Positions 63,996 through 64,000 of a stretch of 64,000 bases of DNA are shown one piece after another; position 1 is the stretch's first letter, and the number at the start of each line of letters is the position of its first letter. Location: the NCBI RefSeq assembly GCF_004320525.1, contig NZ_SIHX01000002.1, forward strand, positions 521,784 through 585,783, read 5' to 3'. Source of the DNA: Arthrobacter sp. S39 (GTDB lineage Bacteria; Actinomycetota; Actinomycetes; Actinomycetales; Micrococcaceae). The translations under genes and the position numbers were made by a program. The notes beneath the pieces are model-generated. The model was not told the DNA's origin. It saw nothing but the letters and a program-made list of their open reading frames with translations, and ran no database searches.

Positions 63996-64000
63996 GATGC

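Overview
The window comes from a high-GC actinobacterium, most likely the Arthrobacter/Pseudarthrobacter group of the Micrococcaceae. This rests on the GC-rich codon use, the many GTG starts, the leaderless promoters (TANNNT box directly before the start codon), and the block panC ... lysS-lsr2-clpC ... mutY-membrane protein-disA. That block follows the gene order I remember from Mycobacterium tuberculosis (Rv3586-Rv3602). No rRNA, tRNA, CRISPR array, integrase or complete insertion sequence was seen.

Layout. 1-1.9 kb: the end of panC, two convergent small paralogous genes and a TetR gene. 1.9-12 kb: a minus-strand operon (MFS importer, lerK, derI, lerI, oiaC, apnO), a FadR-type GntR regulator, and apnL plus a short-chain dehydrogenase on the plus strand. 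12-13.5 kb: a DUF222/HNH nuclease gene. 13.8-28.7 kb: a TetR gene divergent from an oligopeptide-type ABC importer, followed by four cytoplasmic glycoside hydrolases (GH3, GH43, GH78 and an apiosidase-like DUF4038 protein). 28.8-33.8 kb: a PfpI protein, a DHA2 exporter, two alpha/beta hydrolases and a TetR gene. 34.0-42.8 kb: a permease, two DUF1989 proteins, a urea/guanidine carboxylase and an allophanate hydrolase in one tightly coupled operon. 43-52 kb: core genes lysS, lsr2, clpC, an S9 peptidase and an argA-like gene. 52.3-54.7 kb: PTS-type dihydroxyacetone kinase dhaKLM. 54.7-64 kb: small proteins, mutY, disA, a TOPRIM protein, prfC and a FabF-type ketosynthase.

The most interesting system is the 27-kb sugar locus. 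My reading is that an apiose-containing plant glycoside is imported by the ABC transporter and trimmed inside the cell by rhamnosidase, beta-glucosidase, GH43 and apiosidase-like enzymes. D-apiose is then oxidised (the SDR is a candidate), the lactone is opened by ApnL, apionate becomes 3-oxo-isoapionate (ApnO), is decarboxylated to L-erythrulose (OiaC), and ends as D-erythrose 4-phosphate through LerK, LerI and DerI. The same palindrome GTCAACCGGTTGAC overlaps the -35 box of both catabolic promoters, and one arm of it recurs before the ABC operon, so the FadR-type regulator probably controls the locus.

The second coherent unit is a guanidine nitrogen-assimilation operon (permease, carboxyguanidine deiminase pair, carboxylase, allophanate hydrolase). 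Function names in both units come from family recognition and gene context. Nothing was searched against a database.
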